Shown here: piece by piece, positions 63,803-64,000 of the stretch | How the letters are laid out: the number at the start of each line of letters is the position of its first letter | Numbering within the stretch: position 1 is the first letter of the stretch | Source of the DNA: Mycobacterium paraense | Lineage (GTDB): Bacteria; Actinomycetota; Actinomycetes; Mycobacteriales; Mycobacteriaceae | Length of the DNA: 64,000 nucleotides | Direction of reading: 5' to 3' | Assembly: GCF_002101815.1 (NCBI RefSeq) | Contig: NZ_LQPM01000008.1 | Location: 124,001-188,000, forward strand | Position numbers and translations under genes: made by a program | The notes under the pieces: model-generated | Databases searched by the model: none | The model's input: only the letters and a program-made list of their open reading frames with translations | What the model was told of the DNA's origin: nothing

Positions 63803-64000
63803 ATGCGGGTCGTCGACGTCGGTAGCGAGGGCGACGCGGGCGGCGGCGCACCGCCCGGGGTGATCGTCGCCGTCGGCACCGCCGAGGACATCGCGGCGGC
63901 CGGATACTGGCCGGAGGCAGCGACTTTCACGCTGACCGAGGACCCGTGTGCGGATCGCCGGGTCGTCACCGTCGGCTCGGTGGCCGACGCGCTGGCCGAG
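63803..64000 (+). CDS. Start of an unassigned gene, cut by the window edge
   Basis: An open frame of 66 codons begins at ATG 63803, three bases after the fadD4 stop, and runs off the window. The residues (VIVAVGTAEDIAAAGYWP) suggest an alpha/beta fold. I do not recognise it; an enoyl-CoA hydratase-like protein is possible because such genes often follow fadD, but nothing seen here proves it. The gene at this place in M. tuberculosis (fadE3) is on the other strand. Confidence 0.55.
   Translation, partial: MRVVDVGSEGDAGGGAPPGVIVAVGTAEDIAAAGYWPEAATFTLTEDPCADRRVVTVGSVADALAE

Overview
The window is a high-GC actinobacterial chromosome segment that belongs to Mycobacterium with high confidence. 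The gene order of the mce1 operon, lprO, sigG, the monoacylglycerol lipase, bglS, the copper metallothionein mymT, ilvD, ricR, an L,D-transpeptidase, zmp1, omamA/omamB, mmpL11, a haemophore, mmpL3, trmB, pckA and fadD4 follows M. tuberculosis Rv0165c to Rv0214 (Rv numbers are recalled, not searched). The genome is not M. tuberculosis. Extra genes are interleaved, and Rv0193c-Rv0195, nadR (Rv0212c) and Rv0213c are missing from their places. A non-tuberculous slow grower of the M. avium complex type is my best guess, from memory only.

Layout. 1-15.8 kb: mce1R (cut by the window edge) diverges from fadD5, followed by yrbE1A-yrbE1B-mce1A-F and four mce-associated genes, nearly all with overlapping stop/start codons. 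15.8-19.9 kb: a DUF1275 membrane protein, then leftward genes for lprO, a YhgE/Pip-like membrane protein and a pirin. 19.9-24.9 kb: an accessory block absent from this place in M. tuberculosis, made of an IclR regulator with a divergent dehydrogenase, a TetR regulator with a divergent SDR, and an alpha/beta-hydrolase-domain protein joined to sigG. 25.9-31.2 kb: monoacylglycerol lipase, two small conserved genes, bglS, mymT and an O-methyltransferase. 31.2-38 kb: nitronate monooxygenase, SPW-repeat protein, ilvD, ricR, an MFS transporter, an L,D-transpeptidase and a TetR regulator. 38-57.9 kb: molybdopterin oxidoreductase, zmp1, omamA-omamB, a small HTH protein joined to mmpL11, the haemophore, an LPG-synthase-like membrane protein, a PerM-like protein, mmpL3, a NYN-domain protein, trmB and a pair of G-domain-like proteins. 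58-64 kb: pckA, a SoxR-type regulator divergent from an SDR and a QueA-family protein, fadD4, and the start of one more gene.

How the genes work together. The theme is the cell envelope and lipids. Mce1 is a fatty/mycolic-acid importer; the Mam and Omam proteins are its accessory factors. MmpL3 exports trehalose monomycolate. MmpL11 and the haemophore are linked to envelope lipids and haem uptake. A copper-response pair (mymT and ricR, each with a CsoR-type palindrome) lies within about 4.3 kb.

The most informative non-coding signals are a two-site TetR operator wrapped around a promoter (22523-22569), the two copper boxes, a SoxR-like dyad (60358-60378), a palindrome over a ribosome binding site (20760-20773), a 19-bp inverted repeat (62139-62190), and in-frame tandem duplications at the starts of mce1E and the first mam gene. 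I saw no tRNA, rRNA, CRISPR array, insertion sequence or prophage.
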